From NCBI RefSeq assembly GCF_045055655.1, contig NZ_JBANFI010000002.1:310001-374000 (forward strand): DNA of 64,000 bases, in the 5' to 3' direction. Each line of letters starts with the position of its first letter. Positions within the stretch are counted from its first letter, which is position 1. Source of the DNA: Marinospirillum alkalitolerans (GTDB lineage Bacteria; Pseudomonadota; Gammaproteobacteria; Pseudomonadales; Halomonadaceae). The notes under the pieces were generated by a model that saw nothing but the letters and a program-made list of their open reading frames with translations, did no database searches and was not told the origin of the DNA. Below are positions 42,472 through 50,040 of this stretch, piece after piece. The position numbers and the translations under genes were made by a program.

Positions 42472-42576
42472 AGATTTCTCCTCTAGGAAGCCGCTTGCCA
42501 CCGCCTAAAGTGGCGTCAACCTCGGTCCGAAACAAGCCGATACAGGCAGACATCAGCAGCCTGTATCAGAGAGGGC

Positions 42577-43929
42577 CTAGCATGCCTGATGGCAACCCTC
42601 TTTGGCCTTGCTCCGTGTCATCATCAAGGCTTCTATGGCCTCTGGATCTTTGGGAACCGCCTCGGTCAGCACTTCACATCCTGTTGCAGTGACCAGCACA
42701 TCATCTTCAATACGAATCCCGATGCCGCGCCATTGAGGCTCCACCTCAGCCGCATCAGGAGCGATATAAAGACCTGGCTCAATGGTCAGCACCATGCCTG
42801 GCTGCAAAGGCACGGGCTGTCCCTGCTGACGATAGGCACCAACATCATGCACATCCAGCCCCAGCCAGTGACTGGTACCATGCATATAAAAAGCCTTATA
42901 GGTTTCCTGCTCAATGGCTTGCGCTAATGGCCCAGCCAGCAGACCCAACTCGATCAAACCTTCTGTCAGGCAATGAATCACCCGCTGATGGATGGCTTCC
43001 AGATCGGCACCAGGGCGCACTAGGCTGATCGCCAGTTCGTTGGCCTTCAAGACCAAACGGTATAAGGCCAATTGCGGTGCGCTAAACTGACCGCTCACTG
43101 GAAAGGTGCGCGTGATATCGCCAGCATAGCCTTGATACTCAGCACCGGCATCAATCAGCACCAGATCACCGGCCTGCAAGGGGGCACTGTTCTCAACATA
43201 ATGCAAGATACAAGCGTTGGCGCCTGAACCCACAATGCTGCCATAGGCAGGGCCCGCCGCACCTTGCATTTTAAAGCTGTATTCCAGCTCAGCCTGGAGT
43301 TGATACTCATAACCGCCAGGCGCACAAGCCTGCATGGCCGCCAAATGGCCTGTTGCAGAGATAGCCGCGGCACGACGCATCAATTGGATTTCTTCTTCGC
43401 TCTTGATCTGACGCAGCGCGGCCAGCTCTGGCTGGAGATCAGACAGCTGCGCCACCACCTGCGCATTGCGCCGTCCTCGTTGCAAGGCTTGTTGTCGCCA
43501 TGCCAGAAGACGTTGAGTCAGGGCAGTATCATTCAGCGTCAAAAAGACCTGCTCGACTTGGCTCAACCAGCCCAGCATCGCGGCATCCAGCTCGTGCAGA
43601 GGGGCTGCCTGATCAACCCCCAAGCTGGCAACGGCTCTTTCTGGCCCCAGTCGATAACCCGTCCAGATTTCCTGCGCGGGATCACGCGGCAAACAAAAAA
43701 GATGACTCTTGACTGGCCCCTGAACGGGTTTGATCAACACCAGCACGGCTTCTGGTTCAGCAAAGCCGGTGAGATACCAAAAATCGCTATCCTGACGAAA
43801 AGGATACTCAGTATCACGGCTCCTGACGGCCAGCTCAGCAGCTGGAACCAGCACCAAACTGGAAGACGGCAAACGTGCAGCAAGCGCAGCACGACGTGCT
43901 TGAAAACTGGCTATAGGCAGAGCAGTCAC
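42577..43929 (-). CDS. pepP: Xaa-Pro aminopeptidase PepP
   Basis: An M24B metallopeptidase of 450 aa that removes N-terminal residues preceding proline. An N-terminal domain (SRDTEYPFRQDSDFWYLTGF) is followed by the pita-bread core with the five metal ligands: DLVLIDAGAEYQGYAGDITR (two Asp), HGTSHWLGLDVHDVG (His), LTIEPGLYIA (Glu) and GIRIEDDVLVT (Glu). Start is GTG 43929 after GGAGAAGAAGA. It lies in the ygfB-pepP-ubiH-ubiI order, with 113 nt to ygfB and 105 nt to ubiH. Confidence 0.96.
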   Translation of the reverse strand: MTALPIASFQARRAALAARLPSSSLVLVPAAELAVRSRDTEYPFRQDSDFWYLTGFAEPEAVLVLIKPVQGPVKSHLFCLPRDPAQEIWTGYRLGPERAVASLGVDQAAPLHELDAAMLGWLSQVEQVFLTLNDTALTQRLLAWRQQALQRGRRNAQVVAQLSDLQPELAALRQIKSEEEIQLMRRAAAISATGHLAAMQACAPGGYEYQLQAELEYSFKMQGAAGPAYGSIVGSGANACILHYVENSAPLQAGDLVLIDAGAEYQGYAGDITRTFPVSGQFSAPQLALYRLVLKANELAISLVRPGADLEAIHQRVIHCLTEGLIELGLLAGPLAQAIEQETYKAFYMHGTSHWLGLDVHDVGAYRQQGQPVPLQPGMVLTIEPGLYIAPDAAEVEPQWRGIGIRIEDDVLVTATGCEVLTEAVPKDPEAIEALMMTRSKAKEGCHQAC

Positions 43930-44042
43930 TCTTCTTCTCCTTCACAAAAAAACGCACTGGCCGGCAGATGCAGAACAGACTTGGTGTCACTGGTCTCTGA
44001 TCGACGACTGGGCAGGGTGATGGCTTCGCTGATCAAAGGGCT

Positions 44043-44657
44043 TTAGTGCAAACGCCCTTCGCCACCTGGCGCAGCCGAGCCTGTTGGCGTCATCACTTGA
44101 GGTGCTTCAGGATGCAGCTCAGTAAACAGCATCAAAGCCAGCAGGCGCACAAATTCGACCAGTTCCATCATGTCTCTTTCATTGTCTTCGCCATCAAAAA
44201 CCTGCTCACCTGAGGCCGCGAGAATGCGCTGGAGATCTTCAAGACCTTCTTGGGCTTCCTGGCTCAGCTGCTTCATCTCCACCTGCGCGGCCTGAAAAGC
44301 CTTGGTAAAACCCTGAATCCACTTGATCAACGCCGTGAAGCGTTCTTCCAACTCATAGAGATCATCCGGCAGCAGCGGTTCAAAATCCAGCTGACTACTA
44401 CCGAGCTGATCTTGGGTGGCATCCAGCCATTCCAGCGCCAGCTGTTGATCCTGTGCGGATAGCTGAGCTACCTCTGTTCCAAGCAGCTGGCTCAGCAAGG
44501 CCACCCAATGGGTGCGCAAGGGGGCTTGTGCGACACAGAGCTGAGCCGTCAACACACCATGAAATAAAGAAGGGGACTGGAAGCAACCATAACGCAGACA
44601 AAGATCAGCCAGCTGATCAAAAGTCGGGCCGGAAACTTCAGTAGGAGTGGCTTGCAT
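44043..44657 (-). CDS. ygfB: UPF0149 family protein (YgfB type)
   Basis: 204 aa, all-helical by eye, no signal peptide. It has the family pattern: an N-terminal helix pair with FHGVLTAQLC, and DLYELEERFTALIKWIQGF, then QEGLEDLQRI and DMMELVEFVRLLALMLFTEL. YgfB is implicated in antibiotic-resistance regulation in Pseudomonas through AlpA and ampDh3, but whether that holds elsewhere is not known. The C-terminal tail after the last helix is a low-complexity extension. It is divergent from zapA, as usual. Confidence 0.88.
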   Translation of the reverse strand: MQATPTEVSGPTFDQLADLCLRYGCFQSPSLFHGVLTAQLCVAQAPLRTHWVALLSQLLGTEVAQLSAQDQQLALEWLDATQDQLGSSQLDFEPLLPDDLYELEERFTALIKWIQGFTKAFQAAQVEMKQLSQEAQEGLEDLQRILAASGEQVFDGEDNERDMMELVEFVRLLALMLFTELHPEAPQVMTPTGSAAPGGEGRLH

Positions 44658-44693
44658 AACAACTTCTCGCTTATGACAGAAACATTTGGAAGA

Positions 44694-44722
44694 TTGACCC
44701 GTGCTTGGCCCCGAACTATAGT
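44694..44722 (+). promoter_or_regulatory. Strong sigma-70 promoter of zapA
   Basis: TTGACC (44694-44699) and TATAGT (44717-44722) are exactly 17 bp apart, five and four or five matches to consensus respectively. Transcription would begin near 44729, 30 nt before the zapA ATG. Confidence 0.82.
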
Positions 44723-44758
44723 TAGCACTTGCTTTTTAGGCGTTGGAGCCACAAGTGC

Positions 44759-45076
44759 ATGAGCAGCGACAAGAATACCACTGAAATCACGATCCTGGAT
44801 CGAAAATACCTGATCGCCTGCCCAAAAGAGGAGCAGGCTGCTTTGTTGCGCTCAGCCAGCTACTTAAACCAGAAGATGCAGGAAATACGCCGCACTGGCA
44901 AGGTGTTGAGCTTGGAACGTCTGGCGATTATGGCGGCACTGAATATCACCCACGAAATGCTCGGTCGCAATGAAAGCGAGCAGAATAACAGTGCACAGCT
45001 GCAAAGGCTGGATCGTCAACTCGATCAGGCGCTAGAAAAGTTTGATCATCTGGTTGAAGCCAGAAAACTCCCCTAA
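44759..45076 (+). CDS. zapA: Cell division protein ZapA
   Basis: ZapA bundles FtsZ filaments at the division ring. The protein is 105 aa: an N-terminal globular part with ITILDRKYLIACPKEEQ, ALLRSASYLNQKMQEIR, and LERLAIMAALNITHEML, then a coiled coil (QLQRLDRQLDQALEKFDHLV) used for tetramerisation. ATG 44759 gives the conserved start; the frame opens earlier at 44729. A 6S RNA gene follows after 122 nt, a classical gammaproteobacterial order. Confidence 0.95.
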   Translation: MSSDKNTTEITILDRKYLIACPKEEQAALLRSASYLNQKMQEIRRTGKVLSLERLAIMAALNITHEMLGRNESEQNNSAQLQRLDRQLDQALEKFDHLVEARKLP

Positions 45077-45181
45077 TCAAAATATTCAAGTGCTGTACGC
45101 TTCCACCTTGCTTGATCAAGATCAACCTGATCGAATCTAACCGTCATCCTTCTGTCACGCTTCCCTCGCCATCTAAAAATT

Positions 45182-45190
45182 TGCTACACT
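45182..45190 (+). promoter_or_regulatory. Extended -10 promoter of 6S RNA
   Basis: TGC-TACACT (45182-45190) is an extended -10 box. The RNA would begin near 45197, matching the first paired base of the 6S closing stem. The -35 region is poor, as often found with extended -10 elements. Confidence 0.6.
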
Positions 45191-45198
45191 GGTGGCAA

Positions 45199-45370
45199 CC
45201 CTGGAGTGTTAGCCAGTTGTCTCAGTCCTCGAGCCTATGATGTACTTTCAGGACGCTGTCTGAGTTGCCCCGTGCGCAAACCCACCTTGAGTGGGGAGCC
45301 TTAGGTCTTTCGTCAGCCTCCACCTTGAACCCCAGGGTTCAAGGGCGACGACAGCAGCGGCACTCTGGGG
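45199..45370 (+). ncRNA. ssrS: 6S RNA
   Basis: 6S RNA mimics an open promoter and sequesters sigma-70 RNA polymerase in stationary phase. Evidence: location between zapA and fau; a closing stem in which 45199-45208 (CCCTGGAGTG) pairs with 45361-45370 (CACTCTGGGG) over ten consecutive pairs counting G-U; and the family-diagnostic 3' block CACCTTGAACCCCAGGGTTC (45321-45340) followed by AAGGGCGACGACAGCAGCGG, plus TTGCCCCGTGCGC and GGGGAGCCTTAGG in the middle. Ends are approximate to a few nt. The fau reading frame overlaps it if extended upstream. Confidence 0.95.
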
Positions 45371-45435
45371 TCTTTTATTGCCTCACTCCTAGCTCGCCCC
45401 TCTTTTCATCTGATGCCTCTTTGAGATTGGAGCCA

Positions 45436-46050
45436 GTGGATCATCTTCTTGAACGCCGCCAGCTACGCGCTCAGCTACGCCAGCAACGGCGCCAATTAAC
45501 AGCCACCCAGCAGCAGCACGCCAGCCTGGCGATTGCACGCCAGTTGCGCCAACAGCCTTTTTTTATCTATGCACGCCATATAGCCATCTACCTCGCTCAA
45601 GATGGTGAGCCCAGCTTGCACGCTTGTCGTCATCCGCAGGCCACCTTTTATCTGCCTCGTCTCGCCCCGCTGGGCAGTGGCCGCCTGCTGTTTCTACGCT
45701 ATGACCAGCACACCCGCTTAGAGAAAAATCGTTTTGGCATCGATGAACCCCGCTGGCCTAGCACAGATCGACGTGATCAACGGCCTGCCGCGACGCTGGA
45801 TGTGGTGCTCTTACCCTTGGTGGGTTTTGATCTACATGGAGGCCGTTTAGGCATGGGAGGCGGGTTTTATGATCGGACCTTTGCTTTTCAGCAACGCGCT
45901 TATCACTGCCCGCGCTTGATCGGTGTCGCACATGATTGCCAGCAGGTGGCACGCTTGCCAATGGCGAGCTGGGACATTCCCTTAGATGGTGTCATCACAC
46001 CCAGCGGATTTTATCCCAGCGACAGAGGCACAACAGCCAGCACCTCTTAA
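45436..46050 (+). CDS. fau: 5-formyltetrahydrofolate cyclo-ligase
   Basis: The enzyme (YgfA) converts 5-formyl-THF to 5,10-methenyl-THF with ATP, and is usually co-transcribed with 6S RNA. Seen: RQLRAQLRQQRRQLT, IAIYLAQDGEPS, FYLPRLAPLG, DVVLLPLVGFDLHGGRLGMG, the catalytic GGGFYDRTF, and WDIPLDGVITP. The length is 204 aa from GTG 45436, compared with 182 in E. coli. GGAG is only 3 nt before that codon, so TTG 45421 or 45427 remain possible. Its stop overlaps that of the tiny ORF on the other strand. Confidence 0.9.
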   Translation: MDHLLERRQLRAQLRQQRRQLTATQQQHASLAIARQLRQQPFFIYARHIAIYLAQDGEPSLHACRHPQATFYLPRLAPLGSGRLLFLRYDQHTRLEKNRFGIDEPRWPSTDRRDQRPAATLDVVLLPLVGFDLHGGRLGMGGGFYDRTFAFQQRAYHCPRLIGVAHDCQQVARLPMASWDIPLDGVITPSGFYPSDRGTTASTS

Positions 46051-46145
46051 CCGGGTAGCAAAACACTCTGTGCATAGCTGGTCGCCAATAAGGCCAGCAT
46101 AAAGAAAATCACAAGCAACATGAGTCCATCCGGCTTTTTCTTCAT
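46047..46145 (-). CDS. Tiny membrane peptide, 32 aa, unknown
   Basis: An ORF of 33 codons starting MKKKPDGL with three lysines, then a hydrophobic helix (LVIFFMLALLATSYA, about 10-25) and ending SVLLPG. The start ATG 46145 is preceded by AAAGGAG with a 9-nt spacer; the only other nearby ATG (8 nt earlier) meets a stop at once. Short Lys-N-terminal single-helix peptides like this are typical of small inner-membrane proteins. The end overlaps the fau stop by 3 nt. No family is recognised; conservation would be the test. Confidence 0.55.
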   Translation of the reverse strand: MKKKPDGLMLLVIFFMLALLATSYAQSVLLPG

Positions 46146-46443
46146 TGCATTTCACTCCTTTGGCCTTGCTCGGGCCTAGCTTGGGTCTTTAATCAAGATC
46201 ATGGATAGGGATTGATAAAGTGAGACTCGCTCTCATTCTGAGCGGACTCAAATTTATTCTTTTTTTATACCAAGCGCAATCGGGATTTTGCACCGATAAG
46301 ATCAAGATCAACTCGGATACACAAGACCGGCTGCCCACCTGACTGGGTGGGCCATCCGCCATACGACGGATCACGCCAACCCAGTCATCTCATTCACTCT
46401 TACACTTGGTGCTGCTGCGCTCATGACGTTGATCAAAAGTGAT
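46146..46443. other. Gap between the tiny ORF and ilvA
   Basis: About 300 nt without a convincing gene. It contains an AT-rich stretch at 46250-46272 (TTTATTCTTTTTTTATACC) and the palindrome at 46333-46386. An open frame on the minus strand at 46189-46374 has no Shine-Dalgarno or domain. The promoter of the tiny ORF would be here; nothing definite was seen. Confidence 0.6.
46333..46386. repeat. Nested palindrome with two competing hairpins
   Basis: GACTGGGT (46341-46348) pairs with ACCCAGTC (46379-46386) outside, and ATCCG (46354-46358) with CGGAT (46367-46371) inside. Alternatively GCCCACC (46333-46339) pairs with GGTGGGC (46346-46352). The two structures share the GGGT and are mutually exclusive. 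It lies downstream of ilvA in ilvA's direction and might act as its terminator, but there is no U run. Confidence 0.6.
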
Positions 46444-47958
46444 CTAGAGAAACAGCTGATAAGCTGGGTTTTCTGTCTCACGCCAGTAGCGATAGCTGAT
46501 TTTATTCAAATAGGCCTCGACCTGCTCACGATCCCCTTCGGGCACCTGCAAGCCCACCAAAACACGGCCATAGGCTGCACCATGGTTACGATAGTGAAAG
46601 AGTGAGATGTTCCAATCATGACCCAAGTGGTTGAGAAAGTTCAGCAAGGCACCAGGACGCTCAGGAAACTCAAATCGGTAGACTTCTTCGCCAAGCGGGA
46701 TCAACGAACGCCCACCACCCAGATGGCGGATATGCAGCTTGGCCAGCTCATTATCACTTAAATCAACGACCGGATAATTCGCCTCACGCAGCGCCTGGAT
46801 CAGTTCTTCGCGATCGCCTCCATCCGGCTTGACCTGAATACCGACATAGATTTGCGCCTGCTGATGATCGGCATAGCGATAGTTGAACTCGGTCACCATA
46901 CGCTTGCGACCGATCACCTTACAAAACTGCTTAAAGCTGCCGGGTCCTTCTGGAATCGTGACGGCTAGAATCGCTTCGCGCTTTTCGCCTAACTCGGTGC
47001 GCTCGGCAATATGCTGTAAACGATCAAAGTTGGTATTCGCACCCGAATTAATGCAGATCAAGGTGCTATCCTGCACCCCTTGCTGCTCGACATACTTCTT
47101 CAGGCCCGCCAACGACAGTGCACCCGAAGGCTCGGCTACGCCACGGGTGTCTTCAAAAATATCCTTCACCGCCGCGCAGATTTCATCGGTGGTGACGGTG
47201 ATCACCTGATCCACATATTCTTTGCAGATTTTAAATGGCTCCTTGCCGATTTGTGCGACCGCCACACCTTCGGCAAAAATACCCACCTGCTCCAATACCA
47301 CACGCCGGCCCTTCTCTAAAGCCGCCTTGAGGCAAGCTGAATCCTCGGCTTCGACACCAATGATTTTGATATCAGGGCGCAGATACTTCACATAGGCGGC
47401 CACACCAGCAATCAAGCCGCCGCCACCAACGGGGACAAAAATAGCGTGAATAGGATCAGGATGCTGGTGCATCAACTCCATCCCCACCGTACCCTGACCA
47501 GCAATCACATCAGGATCATCGTAGGGCGGCACATAGGTATATCCCTGCTCTTCCACCAGCTGCAAAGCATGCTCCAGCGCCTCGCCAAAAGCATCTCCCT
47601 TTAGGATCACCTTGGCACCTCGGGCTTTCACCGCTTGCACTTTAATATCGGGCGTAATGCGGGGCATCACAATCGTCGCCTTAACACCCAGCTCCTTGGC
47701 CGCCATGGCCAGACCCTGCGCATGGTTGCCAGCTGAAGCGGCGATCACACCCCGATCTCGCTCTGCCTGACTCAGCTGCACCATCTTGTTGTAGGCGCCC
47801 CGAATCTTGAAGGAGTAAACAGGCTGGAGATCTTCACGCTTGATCAGCACCTTGTTATTCAGGCGCTTGGACATAAACTTCGCTTCAGACAGCGGGGTTT
47901 CAAGCGCGACATCATAGACACGCGCTTGCAGGATTTTTTTGACATAACGCTCAAGCAT
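46444..47958 (-). CDS. ilvA: Threonine ammonia-lyase, biosynthetic, with two ACT-like domains
   Basis: The PLP enzyme converts threonine to 2-oxobutanoate, the first step of isoleucine synthesis. 504 aa. The catalytic domain (1-320) has YSFKIRGAYN with the PLP lysine, ASAGNHAQGLA, PVGGGGLIAGVA (phosphate loop) and INSGANTN. The C-terminal third has two ACT-like regulatory segments (about 325-400 and 420-504), including EFPERPGALLNFLNHLG, which bind isoleucine for feedback inhibition. It is divergent from rpiA with a 193-nt gap, as in Pseudomonas. No attenuator with isoleucine codons was seen. Confidence 0.97.
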   Translation of the reverse strand: MLERYVKKILQARVYDVALETPLSEAKFMSKRLNNKVLIKREDLQPVYSFKIRGAYNKMVQLSQAERDRGVIAASAGNHAQGLAMAAKELGVKATIVMPRITPDIKVQAVKARGAKVILKGDAFGEALEHALQLVEEQGYTYVPPYDDPDVIAGQGTVGMELMHQHPDPIHAIFVPVGGGGLIAGVAAYVKYLRPDIKIIGVEAEDSACLKAALEKGRRVVLEQVGIFAEGVAVAQIGKEPFKICKEYVDQVITVTTDEICAAVKDIFEDTRGVAEPSGALSLAGLKKYVEQQGVQDSTLICINSGANTNFDRLQHIAERTELGEKREAILAVTIPEGPGSFKQFCKVIGRKRMVTEFNYRYADHQQAQIYVGIQVKPDGGDREELIQALREANYPVVDLSDNELAKLHIRHLGGGRSLIPLGEEVYRFEFPERPGALLNFLNHLGHDWNISLFHYRNHGAAYGRVLVGLQVPEGDREQVEAYLNKISYRYWRETENPAYQLFL

Positions 47959-48106
47959 GGTGATTTCAACCTTCGCACAGGGAGCAGAGACAAGGAGGGC
48001 AATGAACCATCTATTGTTACAGTTTTGCGCCGCCGCCGTCCAGTCAGCCGCTCGAGTGCAACTCCATCAAGTCGGCAGGATTTCCCTCTGATCCCAAGCG
48101 GGCTTT

Positions 48107-48115
48107 TGCTATACT
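48107..48115 (+). promoter_or_regulatory. Extended -10 promoter of rpiA
   Basis: TGC-TATACT (48107-48115), an extended -10 box with five of six consensus matches, places the start near 48122, about 30 nt before the rpiA ATG. The rest of the 193-nt divergent region shows no other clear site. Confidence 0.6.
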
Positions 48116-48151
48116 GAGCTGTCTTCTTTTTCTAGCCAGTGGAATCCGCTC

Positions 48152-48826
48152 ATGAATCAAAATCAACTTAAGCAGCAGGTGGCCTTGGCCGCCCTCGAAG
48201 TAATCCGTGATCAGCTTTATAAAGACACGATTATCGGTATCGGTACTGGCTCAACAGCCAACTTTTTTATTGATGCCTTGGCTGAGCTGAAATTTGATTT
48301 TGATGGCGCGGTCGCCAGCTCTGAGGCTTCGGCGGAGCGCTTGCGGGCGCATGATATCCCTGTCTATGACTTGAATAGCGTTGGCCAAATTCCGTTTTAT
48401 ATCGATGGCGCGGATGAGGTGAATGCTCGCCTGCAAATGATTAAAGGCGGTGGCGCAGCCCTGACGCGCGAGAAGCTGGTCGCAGCCTGTAGCGATCAAT
48501 TCATTTGTATTGCGGATGAGAGCAAGCGTGTGAGTGTTCTGGGTGACTTCCCTCTGCCGATTGAGGTGCTACCGATGGCGCGCAGCTATGTTGGGCGTGA
48601 GCTGGTCAAGCTGGGCGCAGACCCGCAGTGGCGTGAAGGTGTCAAAACAGACAATGGAAATCTGATTATCGATTGCTACAACTTTATGCTCGATGATCCC
48701 CTCGCCTTAGAGCAGCGCATCAATCAAATCACCGGTGTAGTGTGCAATGGTATCTTTGCCCAACGTCCTGCTGATCTGCTGCTGCTGGGTACCGCGCAAG
48801 GTGTTGAAACTATCCATAGTCGTTAA
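48152..48826 (+). CDS. rpiA: Ribose-5-phosphate isomerase A
   Basis: RpiA interconverts ribulose-5-P and ribose-5-P in the pentose phosphate pathway. 224 aa. Family blocks: IIGIGTGSTANFFIDAL, GAVASSEASAERLRAHD, FYIDGADEVNARLQMIKGGG (catalytic Asp-Glu), AALTREKLVAA, FICIADESK and KTDNGNLIIDCYNF. It is followed immediately by the MITE. Confidence 0.97.
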   Translation: MNQNQLKQQVALAALEVIRDQLYKDTIIGIGTGSTANFFIDALAELKFDFDGAVASSEASAERLRAHDIPVYDLNSVGQIPFYIDGADEVNARLQMIKGGGAALTREKLVAACSDQFICIADESKRVSVLGDFPLPIEVLPMARSYVGRELVKLGADPQWREGVKTDNGNLIIDCYNFMLDDPLALEQRINQITGVVCNGIFAQRPADLLLLGTAQGVETIHSR

Positions 48827-48876
48827 AAACTATCCGCGCGCACTGATCTGCCGCGCCGTTGGTTTTGCCCATCTAG

Positions 48877-49016
48877 GGAGCCTCTGATCAACGTCACGAG
48901 CACAGGTCAGGCAAGACGAAATTGATCGAAAAAGCGGAGTTTACACGGAGTAAATGAGCATTTTGCGGCCAATTTCAACGCAGCATCACCAAGCGCAGTA
49001 GTTAATCAGAGGCTTC
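48877..49016. mobile_element. MITE, 140 bp, IS5-like target duplication
   Basis: Ends are inverted: GGAGCCTCTGATCAAC (48877-48892) against the reverse complement of the right end GAAGCCTCTGATTAAC (49001-49016), 14 of 16 matching. Both sides carry CTAG (48873-48876, 49017-49020), fitting the 4-bp YTAR duplication made by IS5-group transposases. CTAG is itself a palindrome, so part of it could belong to the ends. The inside folds into a long imperfect hairpin (AAATTG..CAATTT, GTTTAC..GTAAAT). No ORF is coded. It inserted 46 bp after the rpiA stop. Confidence 0.8.
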
Positions 49017-49035
49017 CTAGTGAATCAGTGACTTT

Positions 49036-49926
49036 CTAGCCGCCTTCGGGGTGGCTTTCTTTGTGTCCCGCCACCTGTTGGCTAAAAAACTGCTGCCAAG
49101 CCCTGAGTTGCGGGGAATGTTGTTCATCGGTGTGGGTGACCCAGTAGGTCGTCATCTGTCCCAGTGCGGCGGGCAGAGACAAACGATGAATGCCCTCTAA
49201 AGGGCGTTGTGTCAGCACAGCTTGAGGCAAGAGCGCCCAACCCAAGCCAGCGGCAACACAGCCTAAAATGGCATCAATACTGCCCAGCTCGGTAATGCGC
49301 GGCGCATAGGCCCCTTGATGGGCAAAAAAGCGATCGATCAGATGACGATAAGTGCATCCCTGACGAAAAGCAAAAAAGCGCGTCTGGCTGAGTTGTGCTG
49401 CATCAGGCAGGGATGTCAGGGCGTGATCACTGATCAATTGCAGTTCTTCCTGCCAGACCGGCAGCTGGCTCCAGCCTCCTTGCGGCTGGGCTCCAGCAAC
49501 AAAGACTCCATCCAGTTGACCTTCCGCCAGCTGCTGCATCAAAAGAGCAGAGGGCGCGCTGCTCAATTGCAGATCCACCTCTGGATAGGCTTGCTGGAAG
49601 CGCTGCAGAAGAGGTGGCAAGCGGCACGCCAGCGTGGTTTCCATCGAGCCCAGACGCAACACACCGCCTATCGCCTGATCCGTCACGCTGTATTTTGCCT
49701 GCTGATGGGCCTCCACCAAACGATAGGCCGCACCCAGAAACTGCTGGCCTGCCGGTGTCAGCAATAAGCGCGGCTGGCGCTGAAAGAGCTGCACGCCCAA
49801 TTCCTGCTCCAGTTTTTTAATATGAGCCGTCATATTGGATTGGACTGTCGCAAGCTGCTGGGCCGCCGCCTGCAAGCTGCCTGTTTCGACCGTGGCGATA
49901 AAAGCCTGCACAGATTTCAGCTGCAT
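49036..49926 (-). CDS. LysR-family transcriptional regulator
   Basis: 296 aa. The N-terminal winged helix-turn-helix is clear: VQAFIATVETGSLQAAAQQL with the recognition helix QSNMTAHIKKLEQELG, then LFQRQPRLLLTPAGQQFL. The rest is a ligand-binding domain (GGVLRLGSMETTLACRLPPL, VDLQLSSAP). It is divergent from the MFS gene at 50041, so that gene and the GST are the likely targets. The effector is unknown. ATG 49926; a GTG at 49929 is also possible. A palindrome lies between the two genes. Confidence 0.93.
   Translation of the reverse strand: MQLKSVQAFIATVETGSLQAAAQQLATVQSNMTAHIKKLEQELGVQLFQRQPRLLLTPAGQQFLGAAYRLVEAHQQAKYSVTDQAIGGVLRLGSMETTLACRLPPLLQRFQQAYPEVDLQLSSAPSALLMQQLAEGQLDGVFVAGAQPQGGWSQLPVWQEELQLISDHALTSLPDAAQLSQTRFFAFRQGCTYRHLIDRFFAHQGAYAPRITELGSIDAILGCVAAGLGWALLPQAVLTQRPLEGIHRLSLPAALGQMTTYWVTHTDEQHSPQLRAWQQFFSQQVAGHKESHPEGG
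49038..49062 (+). terminator. Possible rpiA terminator at the end of the LysR gene
   Basis: AGCCGCC (49038-49044) pairs with GGTGGCT (49050-49056), one G-U, around a TTCGG loop, followed by TTCTTTG on the plus strand. It overlaps the last codons of the convergent LysR gene and could stop rpiA transcription reading through the MITE. Confidence 0.55.
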
Positions 49927-49931
49927 CACTT

Positions 49932-49970
49932 TTAATGATCCTCTTATCTCAATAATTCATTATTAATGAT
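49932..49970. promoter_or_regulatory. Candidate LysR operator between lysR and MFS
   Basis: TTAATGAT occurs at 49932-49939 and again at 49963-49970, 31 bp apart. The second is part of a perfect 13-bp palindrome TCATTATTAATGA (49957-49969). Two related sites between a LysR gene and its divergent target are the usual arrangement of recognition and activation sites. Confidence 0.55.
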
Positions 49971-50040
49971 TCAAAAGCTTAGCTAGAATCACCAGTCAAC
50001 GCAACGACCTTGCCCCTTGCAAAGGTGATAGGAATCCATC

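Noticed and set aside
43264..44046. 260-codon open frame antisense to pepP
   Set aside because: Opposite strand is an intact PepP. Composition is His/Arg/Ser-rich, typical of a shadow frame.
46189..46374. 61-codon minus-strand ORF between fau and ilvA
   Set aside because: It has no ribosome site, spans the palindrome, and its translation has no membrane segment or known motif.
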